Below, piece after piece: positions 1-6,227 of a stretch of DNA of 6,227 nucleotides. This stretch comes from Burkholderiales bacterium (GTDB lineage Bacteria > Pseudomonadota > Gammaproteobacteria > Burkholderiales > SG8-39). A model generated the notes under the pieces. It did no database searches. It was not told where the DNA came from and worked only from the letters and a program-made list of their open reading frames with translations. Within the stretch, counting starts at the first letter, position 1. Every line of letters begins with the position of its first letter. The stretch spans positions 1 to 6,227 of the forward strand of contig JAICPQ010000171.1 in the NCBI GenBank assembly GCA_025929745.1. The letters are read 5' to 3'. The position numbers were made by a program, and so were the translations under genes.

Positions 1-2726
1 CCAGGGCCGCGCAGGTTCGACTGGCATCGTCCGCACAGCGCCTCGTCGTTCACGTCGGCGCGGTAGTGCCAGCAGCGCTCGCACTTCGAGTTGGCGCTTG
101 CGCTCACCCGCACTTCCAGCTCGTCGCTTTTCGCTAATCGCGCCGCGGAAGTGAGAAGCAGAAATTTGAGCTCGTCGCCCAAGCTGGCGAGAACTTCGTA
201 GTTTTCGCCGTTCGCGCCAAAATGAACCTCGGCCTGCAGCGACGAACCCACCTTGCCGGCGGCGCGCAGGCTCTCGATCTCCTTGCGCACCGGGTCGCGG
301 AGCTCGCGCAGCCTTCCCCACTTGGCGAGGAGCTCCGCGGCATCGACCGGCCGCGGCAGCTCGTGCCATGTGGTGAAGAAGACGCTCTCTTCTTTGGTGA
401 ACACTTTCCACAGCTCCTCGGCGGTGAACGAGAGGATCGGAGCCATCAGCCTCACCAGGCTGTGCGTGATGTGCCAGAGCGCGGTCTGCGCCGAGCGCCG
501 CGGCTTCGAATCGGCGCCGCAGGTGTAGAGCCGATCCTTCAGCACGTCGAGATAGAAAGCGCCGAGGTCTTCGGAGCAGAACGCCTGGAGGCGCTGCGTA
601 ACCAGGTGGAACTGATAGCGCTGGTAGTCGGCAATCACCTGGTCTTGCATCGCCCCCGTCATGGCGATCGCGTAGCGGTCGATCTCGACCATTTCGCTCA
701 AGCCGATGGCGTGCCGCTTCGCATCGAAGTCGGAAGTATTCGCGAGGAGAAAACGCAGCGTGTTGCGCACGCGCCGGTAGCTCTCCACCACGCGCTTGAG
801 GATCTCGTTCGAAATGAAGAGCTCGCCGGAGTAATCGGCGCTCGCCACCCAGAGGCGCAGGATCTCGGCGCCGAGGCTGTTCGATACCTGCTGCGGCGCG
901 ACCACGTTGCCCTTGGACTTGGACATTTTCCGGCCTTCGCCGTCGACGACGAAGCCATGCGTGAGCAGCGCCTTGTACGGCGCAATGCCGTCGAGCATGC
1001 AAGACACGAGGAGCGACGAATGGAACCAGCCGCGATGCTGGTCGGAACCCTCGAGATACAAGTCGGCGGGGAAGCGCGTCTCGGAAGCATGCGAGGCGCG
1101 CATGACCGTGTAGTGCGTGGAGCCGGAGTCGAACCAGACGTCCAGCGTGTCGCGGCTCTTCTCGTAATCCGCCCCGGCATCGCCGCCGAAGCTCTGCCAT
1201 GCCTCGATGCCGTCCTTCTCAACGCGCTTTGCAACGCTCTCCAGCAGCTCCGCAGTACGCGGATGCAGAGCGCCCGTCTCGCGGTGCAGGAAGAACGGCA
1301 TTGGCACGCCCCACTGGCGCTGCCGGGAGAGCGTCCAGTCCGGGCGATTCGCGATCATGCCGTGCAGCCGCGCCTGTCCCCATGGCGGAAAAAACTCGGT
1401 GTTCTCAATTCCGCGCAGCGCGGTGGCGCGCAATGATTCGCCCTGCACCGCTTTGTCCATCGACGCGAACCACTGCGTCGTCGCGCGCAGGATGACCGGC
1501 GTCTTGTGCCGCCAGCAGTGCATGTAGCTGTGCGTGTGCTTCCAGTCAACGGCGAGCAGCGCGCCCTTTTCCTCGATCGCTTTGACGATCTTGGAATTCG
1601 CGTCCCAAATACTGAGGCCACCGAAGAGAGGGAGTGACGCCGCGAAGCGGCCGTCGGCCATTACGGGCGTGACAATTTCGTCGTCGCGCATGCCGTAGCG
1701 GCGGCAGGACTCGAAATCCTCCACGCCGTAGGCGGGCGCCGAATGAACGACGCCGGTGCCGGCATCCAGGGTCACGTACTCGCCGAGGTACACCGGCGCG
1801 TCGCGGTCATAGAAAGGGTGCCGGAACCGAACGTTTTCGAGCGTCCGCCCCTTGCACTGCCCGATGGTTGTGCCGGAGAGACCGTAGCGCTGCAGACATG
1901 CGTCTCTTAGTTCAGTTGCAAGGATGAGCAGTCCCCGCTCCGTGTCGATCAGGTCGTACGTGAGCTCAGGATGGACGTTCAGCGCCTGGTTTGCGGGCAG
2001 CGTCCAAGGCGTCGTCGTCCAGACTACGGCGTAACCGCGCTTGTCGACCTTCGCGCCGAAAGCGCGCGCGAGCTTTTCCGGTTCGAGTAAAGCGAAACCG
2101 ACGTCGATGGCCGGATCCTTGCGGTCCTCGTACTCGATTTCCGCTTCGGCGAGCGCGGAGCCGCAGTCGAAGCACCAGTTGACCGGCTTGAGACCACGGT
2201 AAACGTAGCCCTTGTCGAGGAGCTTGCCGAGCACGCGGATCTCTTCGGCTTCGGTGCGCGGCGCCATCGTCAGGTAGGGGTTGTCCCAATCGCCGAGAAC
2301 GCCGAGGCGCTGGAAGTCCTTCTTCTGGCGCTCGATCTGCTCGGTAGCGAAGGCGCGGCACAGCCGCAGCGTCTCGGCGGTCGGCAGGTTCTTGCCGTGC
2401 TTCTTTTCGATCTGCACCTCGATCGGCATGCCATGACAGTCCCATCCCGGAACGTACGGCGCGTCGAAGCCGGCGAGCGTCTTCGACTTCACGATAATGT
2501 CCTTAAGAATCTTGTTGACCGCCGTGCCGATGTGAATATCGCCGTTCGCGTACGGCGGGCCGTCGTGCAGCACGAAGCGCGGCCGTCCCTTTGCGATGGC
2601 GCGCAGTTTGCGGTAGACGCCCTTCTGGTCCCACTCCTTGACCCATTGCGGCTCGCGCTTGGCGAGATCGCCGCGCATGGGAAACGGCGTTTCGGGAAGG
2701 TTGAGCGTGTCTTTGTAATCAGCCAT
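1..2726 (-). CDS. ileS: Isoleucine--tRNA ligase (IleRS), lacking only the extreme C-terminus
   Basis: This cytoplasmic class I aminoacyl-tRNA synthetase charges tRNA-Ile with isoleucine and edits away valine. About 908 codons are present; the family is usually about 930-945, so only the last residues are missing at the left edge. In order I see HDGPPYANGDIHIGT (the HIGH signature, H65-T68, with Thr in the fourth place), PYVPGWDCHGMPIE, the CP1 editing domain with WTTTPWTLPAN (T237-T239) and GTGVVHSAPAYGVEDF (Asp337, equivalent to the E. coli editing Asp342), DVWFDSGS, GRKMSKSKGN (KMSKS at 600-604), and a C-terminal zinc finger, CERCW (C882, C885) and CGRC (C898, C901). The start MADYKDTLNLPETPFPMRGDL is typical of proteobacterial IleRS. 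The ATG overlaps the ribF stop by 8 bp (ATGGCTGA), and no Shine-Dalgarno sequence precedes it, so coupling to ribF translation is likely. The frame is intact at every motif I checked. Confidence 0.97.
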   Translation of the reverse strand, partial: MADYKDTLNLPETPFPMRGDLAKREPQWVKEWDQKGVYRKLRAIAKGRPRFVLHDGPPYANGDIHIGTAVNKILKDIIVKSKTLAGFDAPYVPGWDCHGMPIEVQIEKKHGKNLPTAETLRLCRAFATEQIERQKKDFQRLGVLGDWDNPYLTMAPRTEAEEIRVLGKLLDKGYVYRGLKPVNWCFDCGSALAEAEIEYEDRKDPAIDVGFALLEPEKLARAFGAKVDKRGYAVVWTTTPWTLPANQALNVHPELTYDLIDTERGLLILATELRDACLQRYGLSGTTIGQCKGRTLENVRFRHPFYDRDAPVYLGEYVTLDAGTGVVHSAPAYGVEDFESCRRYGMRDDEIVTPVMADGRFAASLPLFGGLSIWDANSKIVKAIEEKGALLAVDWKHTHSYMHCWRHKTPVILRATTQWFASMDKAVQGESLRATALRGIENTEFFPPWGQARLHGMIANRPDWTLSRQRQWGVPMPFFLHRETGALHPRTAELLESVAKRVEKDGIEAWQSFGGDAGADYEKSRDTLDVWFDSGSTHYTVMRASHASETRFPADLYLEGSDQHRGWFHSSLLVSCMLDGIAPYKALLTHGFVVDGEGRKMSKSKGNVVAPQQVSNSLGAEILRLWVASADYSGELFISNEILKRVVESYRRVRNTLRFLLANTSDFDAKRHAIGLSEMVEIDRYAIAMTGAMQDQVIADYQRYQFHLVTQRLQAFCSEDLGAFYLDVLKDRLYTCGADSKPRRSAQTALWHITHSLVRLMAPILSFTAEELWKVFTKEESVFFTTWHELPRPVDAAELLAKWGRLRELRDPVRKEIESLRAAGKVGSSLQAEVHFGANGENYEVLASLGDELKFLLLTSAARLAKSDELEVRVSASANSKCERCWHYRADVNDEALCGRCQSNLRGP

Positions 2727-3624
2727 AGGTCAGGAGGTACTCGCGCGCTTGCCGCGCGTCGCGCGCAATAGCGTCGCGCAGCGCGGGCAGTCCGTCATAC
2801 TTTTGCTCGTCGCGCAGCTTCTTCAAGAAGCGCACACGCAGATGCTCACCGTAGAGGTCCGCCCCGCCGTAGTCGAAAAGGTGCACCTCGAGGAGCGGGA
2901 TGGGAACCGGATTCACGGTCGGCCGCTTGCCAACGCTCGCCACGCCAGGCCCGTAACGATCCACATCCACCACAAAAATCCCCGAGACGGGAGGCGCACG
3001 GCGCAGGACGATATTGGCGGTTGCGAATCCAAGTGCTCGGCCCAGCTTCGCGCCATGCGCGACGCGGCCGCTGATCGCGTAGGGATGGCCGAGCAGGCGC
3101 TCAGCTGAAGAGATGTCGCCCGCCTGCAACGCAGCGCGGACGGCCGAGCTCGAAACGCGCACGCCGTCGAACTGGACGTCGGGCATCGCTTCGACCGTGA
3201 ACCCGCGATTCTGCAGTGTGGAAAAGTCTCCAGTGCGGCGCGCCCCGAAGCGAAAATCGCGTCCGACCAGAAGCCAGTGCACGCCGAGGCCGCGCACCAG
3301 CACCTCGTCGATGAAACGCTCGGCCGGAAGCGACGCGAAGCGCGCGTCGAAGCGGGCCACATGGACGCGCTGCATCCCGGCCTCCGCCATCAGCGCGAGC
3401 TTGTCGCGCAGCCGCGTGATGCGCGCAGGCGCCTGGTCGCGGGCGAAAAATTCTCTTGGATGCGGCTCAAAGGTGAGAACACTGGAGGTGAGCTTGGCTT
3501 CGCGCGCCTTCGCGATCACCCTCTCGATGAGCGCGCGATGGCCGCGGTGCACGCCGTCGAAGTTTCCGATCGTCAGCGCACACCGGCCCCGGGCGCGCTG
3601 CAAAGAGCCGTGCGTGACGACCAT
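2719..3624 (-). CDS. ribF: Bifunctional riboflavin kinase / FAD synthetase
   Basis: The 301-residue protein phosphorylates riboflavin to FMN and adenylates FMN to FAD in the cytoplasm. E. coli RibF has 313 residues, so it is full length. The N-terminal FAD synthetase (nucleotidyltransferase) half shows IGNFDGVHRGH (19-29), TFEPHPREFF (51-60), VGRDFRFGARRTGD (120-133) and RVSSSAVR (156-163). The C-terminal flavokinase half shows GRVAHGAKLGRALGFATAN (186-204), the SVGKRPTVN segment, LLEVHLFD with the likely catalytic Glu246, and the ending LYGEHLRVRFLKKLRDEQKYDG. The usual GFPTAN loop reads GFATAN here; Thr202 and Asn204, which contact Mg-ATP in the family, are kept. The ATG at 3624 gives a family-like short leader before CALTIGNFDG, and no better start exists. 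It is the first gene of a ribF-ileS unit and overlaps ileS by 8 bp. Its Shine-Dalgarno sequence is weak. Confidence 0.96.
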   Translation of the reverse strand: MVVTHGSLQRARGRCALTIGNFDGVHRGHRALIERVIAKAREAKLTSSVLTFEPHPREFFARDQAPARITRLRDKLALMAEAGMQRVHVARFDARFASLPAERFIDEVLVRGLGVHWLLVGRDFRFGARRTGDFSTLQNRGFTVEAMPDVQFDGVRVSSSAVRAALQAGDISSAERLLGHPYAISGRVAHGAKLGRALGFATANIVLRRAPPVSGIFVVDVDRYGPGVASVGKRPTVNPVPIPLLEVHLFDYGGADLYGEHLRVRFLKKLRDEQKYDGLPALRDAIARDARQAREYLLTYG

Positions 3625-3652
3625 GGACTCGGTTAAAACACTGAATTATAGT
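3624..3652 (+). promoter_or_regulatory. Candidate promoter for the DUF962 gene
   Basis: On the plus strand TGGACT (3624-3629, 4 of 6 matches to TTGACA) lies 17 bases before TATAGT (3647-3652, 5 of 6 matches to TATAAT). A start point about 7 bases downstream would fall on or next to the GTG at 3659, so the transcript could be leaderless or nearly so. The -10 hexamer overlaps the opposite-strand TATAAT. This is an inference from hexamers only. Confidence 0.35.
3645..3650 (-). promoter_or_regulatory. Candidate -10 box for ribF-ileS
   Basis: The minus strand reads TATAAT, a perfect sigma-70 -10 hexamer, 20 bases before the ribF ATG in an AT-rich gap that stands out from the GC-rich surroundings. 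Transcription would begin around 3638, giving a leader of about 14 bases. No good -35 is visible at spacings of 15-19 bases, so the call rests on the -10 hexamer and its location. Confidence 0.45.
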
Positions 3653-3658
3653 GTGTTT

Positions 3659-4201
3659 GTGAAGAGCATCGCGGAGCAGATGAGCTTTTACGCGGCCTAC
3701 CATCAGGACGGCCGCAACAAGGCCACGCACTTCATCGGCGTGCCGGCGATCATGCTTTCGCTGTTCATTCCGCTCGCTTGGCTGCGCATCGATGTTGCCG
3801 GCTTCACCCTGACCGCGGCCATGATCTTTGCCGCCGTTGTGCTCGTTTACTACTTCATCCTCGATGTTCCGCTCGCTTTGGCGATGCTGGCAGTCACTGG
3901 CATCCTCGTCTGGGTGGGTCACCAGCTTGCCGCGCTGTCGACCGGCTGGATATGGTTCGGCATTCTCTTCGTGGGCGGCTGGATCCTCCAGCTCGTCGGC
4001 CACGTCTTCGAAGGGCGCAAGCCTGCGCTGGCCGACAATTTTTTCCAGATCTTCGTCGCGCCGATCTTCCTGGCGGCCGAAGTCTTTTTTGCGCTTGGTT
4101 ACAAACCGCGCCTGCACCGCGAGGTGCAGCGACGCGCCGAAGAAATGCGAAATCGGGCTCTGACCCCGATTTCAGTTGAGCCGCGCGCAGAGCGCGGATA
4201 G
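3659..4201 (+). CDS. Mpo1-like / DUF962 family small membrane protein
   Basis: A 180-residue, strongly hydrophobic protein of the DUF962 family, to which yeast Mpo1 belongs. Yeast Mpo1 is an Fe(II)-dependent ER dioxygenase in alpha-oxidation of 2-hydroxy fatty acids; the bacterial role is not established. Family marks are YAAYHQDGRNKATHFIGVP (11-29, with H15 and H24), GHQLAAL (H88), and GGWILQLVGHVFEGRKPALADN (106-127, with H115), ending FFQIFVAPIFLAAEVFFALGY. The His residues are candidate metal ligands. Hydrophobic stretches at about 28-42, 48-68, 70-86, 96-114 and 128-147 suggest an inner-membrane protein. The start is uncertain. I chose GTG 3659 because VKSIAEQMSFYAAYH matches the usual family beginning; ATG 3623 and ATG 3680 are also in frame, and none has a good Shine-Dalgarno sequence. 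It is the only plus-strand gene, divergent from ribF and convergent with the SirB1-like gene. Its tail (about 164-180) is encoded by the palindrome at 4149-4173 and following bases. Confidence 0.86.
   Translation: MKSIAEQMSFYAAYHQDGRNKATHFIGVPAIMLSLFIPLAWLRIDVAGFTLTAAMIFAAVVLVYYFILDVPLALAMLAVTGILVWVGHQLAALSTGWIWFGILFVGGWILQLVGHVFEGRKPALADNFFQIFVAPIFLAAEVFFALGYKPRLHREVQRRAEEMRNRALTPISVEPRAERG
4149..4173. repeat. Perfect 9-bp inverted repeat with a 7-base loop at the convergent gene junction
   Basis: GAAATCGGG (4149-4157), a 7-base spacer CTCTGAC, then CCCGATTTC (4165-4173) form a perfect stem-loop. It lies inside the last codons of the DUF962 gene and reaches into the stop codon of the opposite SirB1-like gene. 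Neither strand has a clear T-run after the stem, so it is not a textbook intrinsic terminator, though it could still slow or end transcription from both sides. Read on the minus strand, its core is AATCGGGGTCAGAGCCCGATT. From memory this resembles dispersed GGGGTCAGAG palindromes seen in beta- and gammaproteobacterial genomes. Only one copy is in this window, so that link is not shown here. Confidence 0.6.
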
Positions 4202-5026
4202 CTCCATCAGCTTCGAGCGCACTTCGTCGAGGTCCGGGGCGTCGGGTTCGCGCTCGGCGTAGTCGGTGAGGTCCTTGAATGCGGCGCGGTAGCACTCCAG
4301 GCGCTGGTACACGTAGCCGCGGTCGCGCAGTTCAGCGCTCGCGTCCGGCGTGACGAGTAGCATGCGGTTCAGAACGTCGAGCATGCGCTCGGGCTTGTTG
4401 GCTTTGCGGTAGATCCCCTTCAAATTGCGCAGCACCCGCGCGAGGATCTGGCGGTTGGTGGCGGGCTCGAGGAACTGGTCGAGCGGCAGCTCGGAAGCAG
4501 GCAGATCGTCCGCAACCCCGTCTGGAATGACACGCTTTACGCGGCTGCGCAGCTCGTCTTCGGACTGCGGCGCGCCGCCGGAGAAAGGGTCCAGCACTAG
4601 CATGCCGCCGTGCAGACGCACGCGCACGAGGAAGTGCCCGGGGAATGAGACGCCCTCGACCGGCAGGCCGATGCGCCGGCCGAGCTCCATGTAGAGGATC
4701 GACATCGTGATCGGCATGCCGGTACGGCGATCGATCACTTCATTGAGATAGCTGTTGCGCGGGTCGTAGTAATCCTCGGTGTTGCCCCAGTAGCCGAGCT
4801 CTTCGTACAGGAGCTGGTTGAGCGCCACGACGCGGTCTTCGCCGGCTGCCGTGGGCGCGAGGCGCGCGCGCAACCGCGTCGCCATCCGTTCGATTTCGCC
4901 GATGTAGCGCTCGACGTCGAGGTCGGGATAGGCGTCCTGCGCAATCAGCAGGCACGCTCGCGAGAGGTCGATGCGGGCGTCTTCCCGCGAAATGAGCTGG
5001 GCGAAAGGCTGGAGGGCGATGCCCAC
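4172..5026 (-). CDS. SirB1-family protein (transglutaminase-like fold plus TPR region)
   Basis: A 284-residue protein of the SirB1/YchA type: an N-terminal transglutaminase-like core (roughly 40-190) followed by a helical TPR-like region (about 195-270; RQILARVLRNLKGIYRKANK and later repeats). Family marks are LLYEELGYWGNTEDYYDPRNSYLNEVIDRRTGMPITMSILYMELGRRIGLPVEGVSFPGHFLVR, then LDPFSGG. His131 (PGHF) and Asp146 (LDPF) match the His and Asp of a transglutaminase triad, but the core has no cysteine at the nucleophile position (the segment reads GMPITMSILY), so classical catalysis is doubtful. No signal peptide is seen, so it is probably cytoplasmic. The chosen start is GTG 5026, sharing a base with the murJ stop (TAGTG), which implies translational coupling. 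The longer in-frame reading back to 5164 runs into murJ and lacks family similarity. Its biochemical role is unknown; it overlaps the DUF962 gene tail to tail by 30 bp. Confidence 0.9.
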   Translation of the reverse strand: MGIALQPFAQLISREDARIDLSRACLLIAQDAYPDLDVERYIGEIERMATRLRARLAPTAAGEDRVVALNQLLYEELGYWGNTEDYYDPRNSYLNEVIDRRTGMPITMSILYMELGRRIGLPVEGVSFPGHFLVRVRLHGGMLVLDPFSGGAPQSEDELRSRVKRVIPDGVADDLPASELPLDQFLEPATNRQILARVLRNLKGIYRKANKPERMLDVLNRMLLVTPDASAELRDRGYVYQRLECYRAAFKDLTDYAEREPDAPDLDEVRSKLMELSALCARLN

Positions 5027-6227
5027 TATTCCGCCGCGCGGCGCGAAAAATGGCGGGGACGCAAGCCGAAGAGGCCGAGGCACACGCCATAAATCAGCGC
5101 ACCCAGAACGACCAGTCCGAGCACGGCAGGCACCTTGAGCTGCCAGCCCGCTGCCAGCCACCAATCGGGCCGTCCCATGACGAGAAACAGCACGACCGCC
5201 ATGACCGCCACGGAGACGACGACTTTAAGGATGAATGCCGGCCAGCCTGGCTGCGGAACGTAAATCCCCTCCCTGCGCAGAATGCGATACAGAAGAAACG
5301 CGTTCAGACATGCCCCCAGGCCGATGGCGAGCGCAAGGCCGGCGTGGCGCAGCGGACCGACAAAAGCCAGGTTCATCAGTTGCGTCGAAACGAGCGTCAG
5401 CACGCCTATCTTTACCGGAGTTACCACATTCTGTCTTGCGTAGAACCCGGGCGCGAGAATCTTCACAAGAATCATGCCTACGAGGCCGACGCTATAGGCG
5501 ATCAGCGCTCGCTGGGTCATCAATGCGTCTTCGGTGCCGAAGCGGCCATATTGGAACAGCATCGTTATGAGTGGCAGGGCGAGCACCGCGAGCGCCACGG
5601 CGCTCGGGACAGCGAGGAGCACCGTAATGCGCAGGCCCCAGTCCAGAAGGCGGCTGTATTCGGCTGCATTCGCGGACGCGTGGTACTTCGACAGGCTGGG
5701 AAGCAGGATGGTACCGACGGCCACGCCCAGGACCCCCGCCGGAAGCTCCATCAGCCGGTCCGCGTAGTAGAGCCACGAGATGCTGCCGGTGATGAGAAAG
5801 GAAGCGAAGATCTGGTTCAGAACGAGCGAGATCTGGCTGACCGAAACGCCGAAAGCGGCCGGCAGCATCAAGGTGAGCACCCGGCGCAGCCCCGGATGCG
5901 ACCAGTCGATGCGCCACCGCGGCAGAAGGCCGAGCTTGAGCAGGAAGGGGACCTGGAAGGCGAGCTGAAGCACGCCGCCGACGAAGACCGCCCAGGCGAG
6001 CGCGAGCACCGGCGGATCAAAGTACTCCGCGAAGAACACCGTGGCGACGATGAACGCCACGTTGAGCAGGGCCGGCGTGATCGCCGGGACGCCGAAGCGG
6101 TTCCACGTGTTCAGGATTCCCGCCGACAGCGACACGAGCGAGATGAACGCAATGTACGGGAAGGTGATGCGCAGCAGGGAGACGGTGAGCGCGAACGGCT
6201 TTTCGGGGTCGAGCGAGAAGCCCGGCG
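5026..6227 (-). CDS. murJ: Lipid II flippase MurJ (MviN), N-terminus outside the window
   Basis: This inner-membrane MOP-superfamily transporter moves lipid II across the membrane for peptidoglycan synthesis. About 399 C-terminal residues are present, compared with roughly 510 for the whole E. coli protein, so about 110 N-terminal residues, with the early helices and their conserved arginines, lie beyond the right edge. The sequence is closely E. coli-like: LRITFPYIAFISLVSLSAGILNTWNRFGVPA, PPVLALAWAVFVGGVLQL, FGVSVSQISLVLNQIFASFL, YYADRLMELPAGVLGVAVGTILLPSLSKYHA, FQYGRFGTEDALMTQRALIAYSVGL, LAPGFYARQNVVTPVKI and TQLMNLAFVGPLRHAGLALAIGL. The ADRLME segment (codons 5760-5746) matches E. coli Asp269, Arg270 and Glu273, part of the central cavity. 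Many hydrophobic helices follow in the MurJ pattern. It ends with TAG that overlaps the GTG of the SirB1-like gene, forming an operon. The frame is open to the window edge. Confidence 0.97.
   Translation of the reverse strand, partial: PGFSLDPEKPFALTVSLLRITFPYIAFISLVSLSAGILNTWNRFGVPAITPALLNVAFIVATVFFAEYFDPPVLALAWAVFVGGVLQLAFQVPFLLKLGLLPRWRIDWSHPGLRRVLTLMLPAAFGVSVSQISLVLNQIFASFLITGSISWLYYADRLMELPAGVLGVAVGTILLPSLSKYHASANAAEYSRLLDWGLRITVLLAVPSAVALAVLALPLITMLFQYGRFGTEDALMTQRALIAYSVGLVGMILVKILAPGFYARQNVVTPVKIGVLTLVSTQLMNLAFVGPLRHAGLALAIGLGACLNAFLLYRILRREGIYVPQPGWPAFILKVVVSVAVMAVVLFLVMGRPDWWLAAGWQLKVPAVLGLVVLGALIYGVCLGLFGLRPRHFSRRAAE

Noticed and set aside
222..1436. A 404-codon plus-strand open frame opposite ileS
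   Set aside because: It is fully antisense to a well-conserved ileS whose motifs are intact, and its product is rich in Arg, Ala, His and Leu with no recognisable domain. Long antisense frames are expected in GC-rich coding DNA.
2732..3108. A plus-strand AGGAGGT followed 10 bases later by TTG 2749 and a 119-codon frame
   Set aside because: The ribosome-site match looks good, but the frame is antisense to the conserved flavokinase half of ribF and its product resembles no family. AGGAGGT is explained by the Tyr-Leu-Leu codons at the end of ribF.
3113..3658. Upstream extension of the DUF962 frame, giving a 362-codon protein
   Set aside because: The first 170 or so codons lie antisense to ribF and give an Arg/Ser-rich sequence without family similarity. 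The family domain starts only near YAAYHQD, so a start at about 3659 is preferred.
4149..4173. Calling the palindrome a standard intrinsic terminator
   Set aside because: No run of T follows the stem on either strand and the stem lies inside coding sequence, so I kept it as an inverted repeat with termination only a possibility.
5027..5164. Upstream extension of the SirB1-like frame into murJ (330 codons)
   Set aside because: The extra 46 codons overlap the conserved C-terminal helices of murJ in another frame and are not SirB1-like. The GTG in TAGTG gives the normal family length.
1..6227. A hidden mobile element, CRISPR array, defence island or RNA gene
   Set aside because: Genes abut or overlap throughout, all the recognisable ones are chromosomal core or conserved families, and I found no repeat array, transposase, tRNA-like or rRNA-like segment.

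Overview
This is an ordinary housekeeping segment of a high-GC proteobacterial chromosome, most likely a betaproteobacterium. The IleRS, RibF and MurJ sequences read like betaproteobacterial or gammaproteobacterial homologues, and MurJ is especially close to the E. coli type. The ribF-ileS pairing is the usual proteobacterial arrangement, and a transglutaminase-like SirB1 protein beside murJ fits betaproteobacteria. The genus cannot be named from this window.

Layout, left to right: ileS (isoleucyl-tRNA synthetase, minus strand) fills bases 1-2726 and lacks only its last few codons. ribF (bifunctional flavokinase/FAD synthetase, minus strand) lies upstream of ileS and overlaps its start by 8 bp. 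A short AT-rich divergent gap follows, with TATA boxes for both strands. Next is the only plus-strand gene, a small membrane protein of the Mpo1/DUF962 family (about 3659-4201). It converges on, and overlaps by 30 bp, a minus-strand SirB1-family (transglutaminase-like plus TPR) gene (4172-5026). That gene is joined by a TAGTG stop-start overlap to murJ, the lipid II flippase (5026-6227), whose N-terminal part is outside the window.

There are thus two minus-strand operon fragments, murJ-sirB1-like and ribF-ileS, separated by one plus-strand DUF962 gene. murJ serves peptidoglycan export, ribF makes FMN and FAD, and ileS charges tRNA-Ile. The functions of the SirB1-like and DUF962 proteins in bacteria are poorly defined. 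Coding density is close to 100 percent and no stretch over 300 bp lacks a gene. I see no RNA gene, CRISPR array, insertion sequence or defence system.

The points worth a second look are small: a perfect 9-bp palindrome placed exactly in the convergent overlap, overlapping opposite -10 boxes in the divergent gap, an altered HIGH signature (HIGT) in IleRS, a P-to-A change in the RibF PTAN motif, and an anti-Shine-Dalgarno sequence just before ileS.
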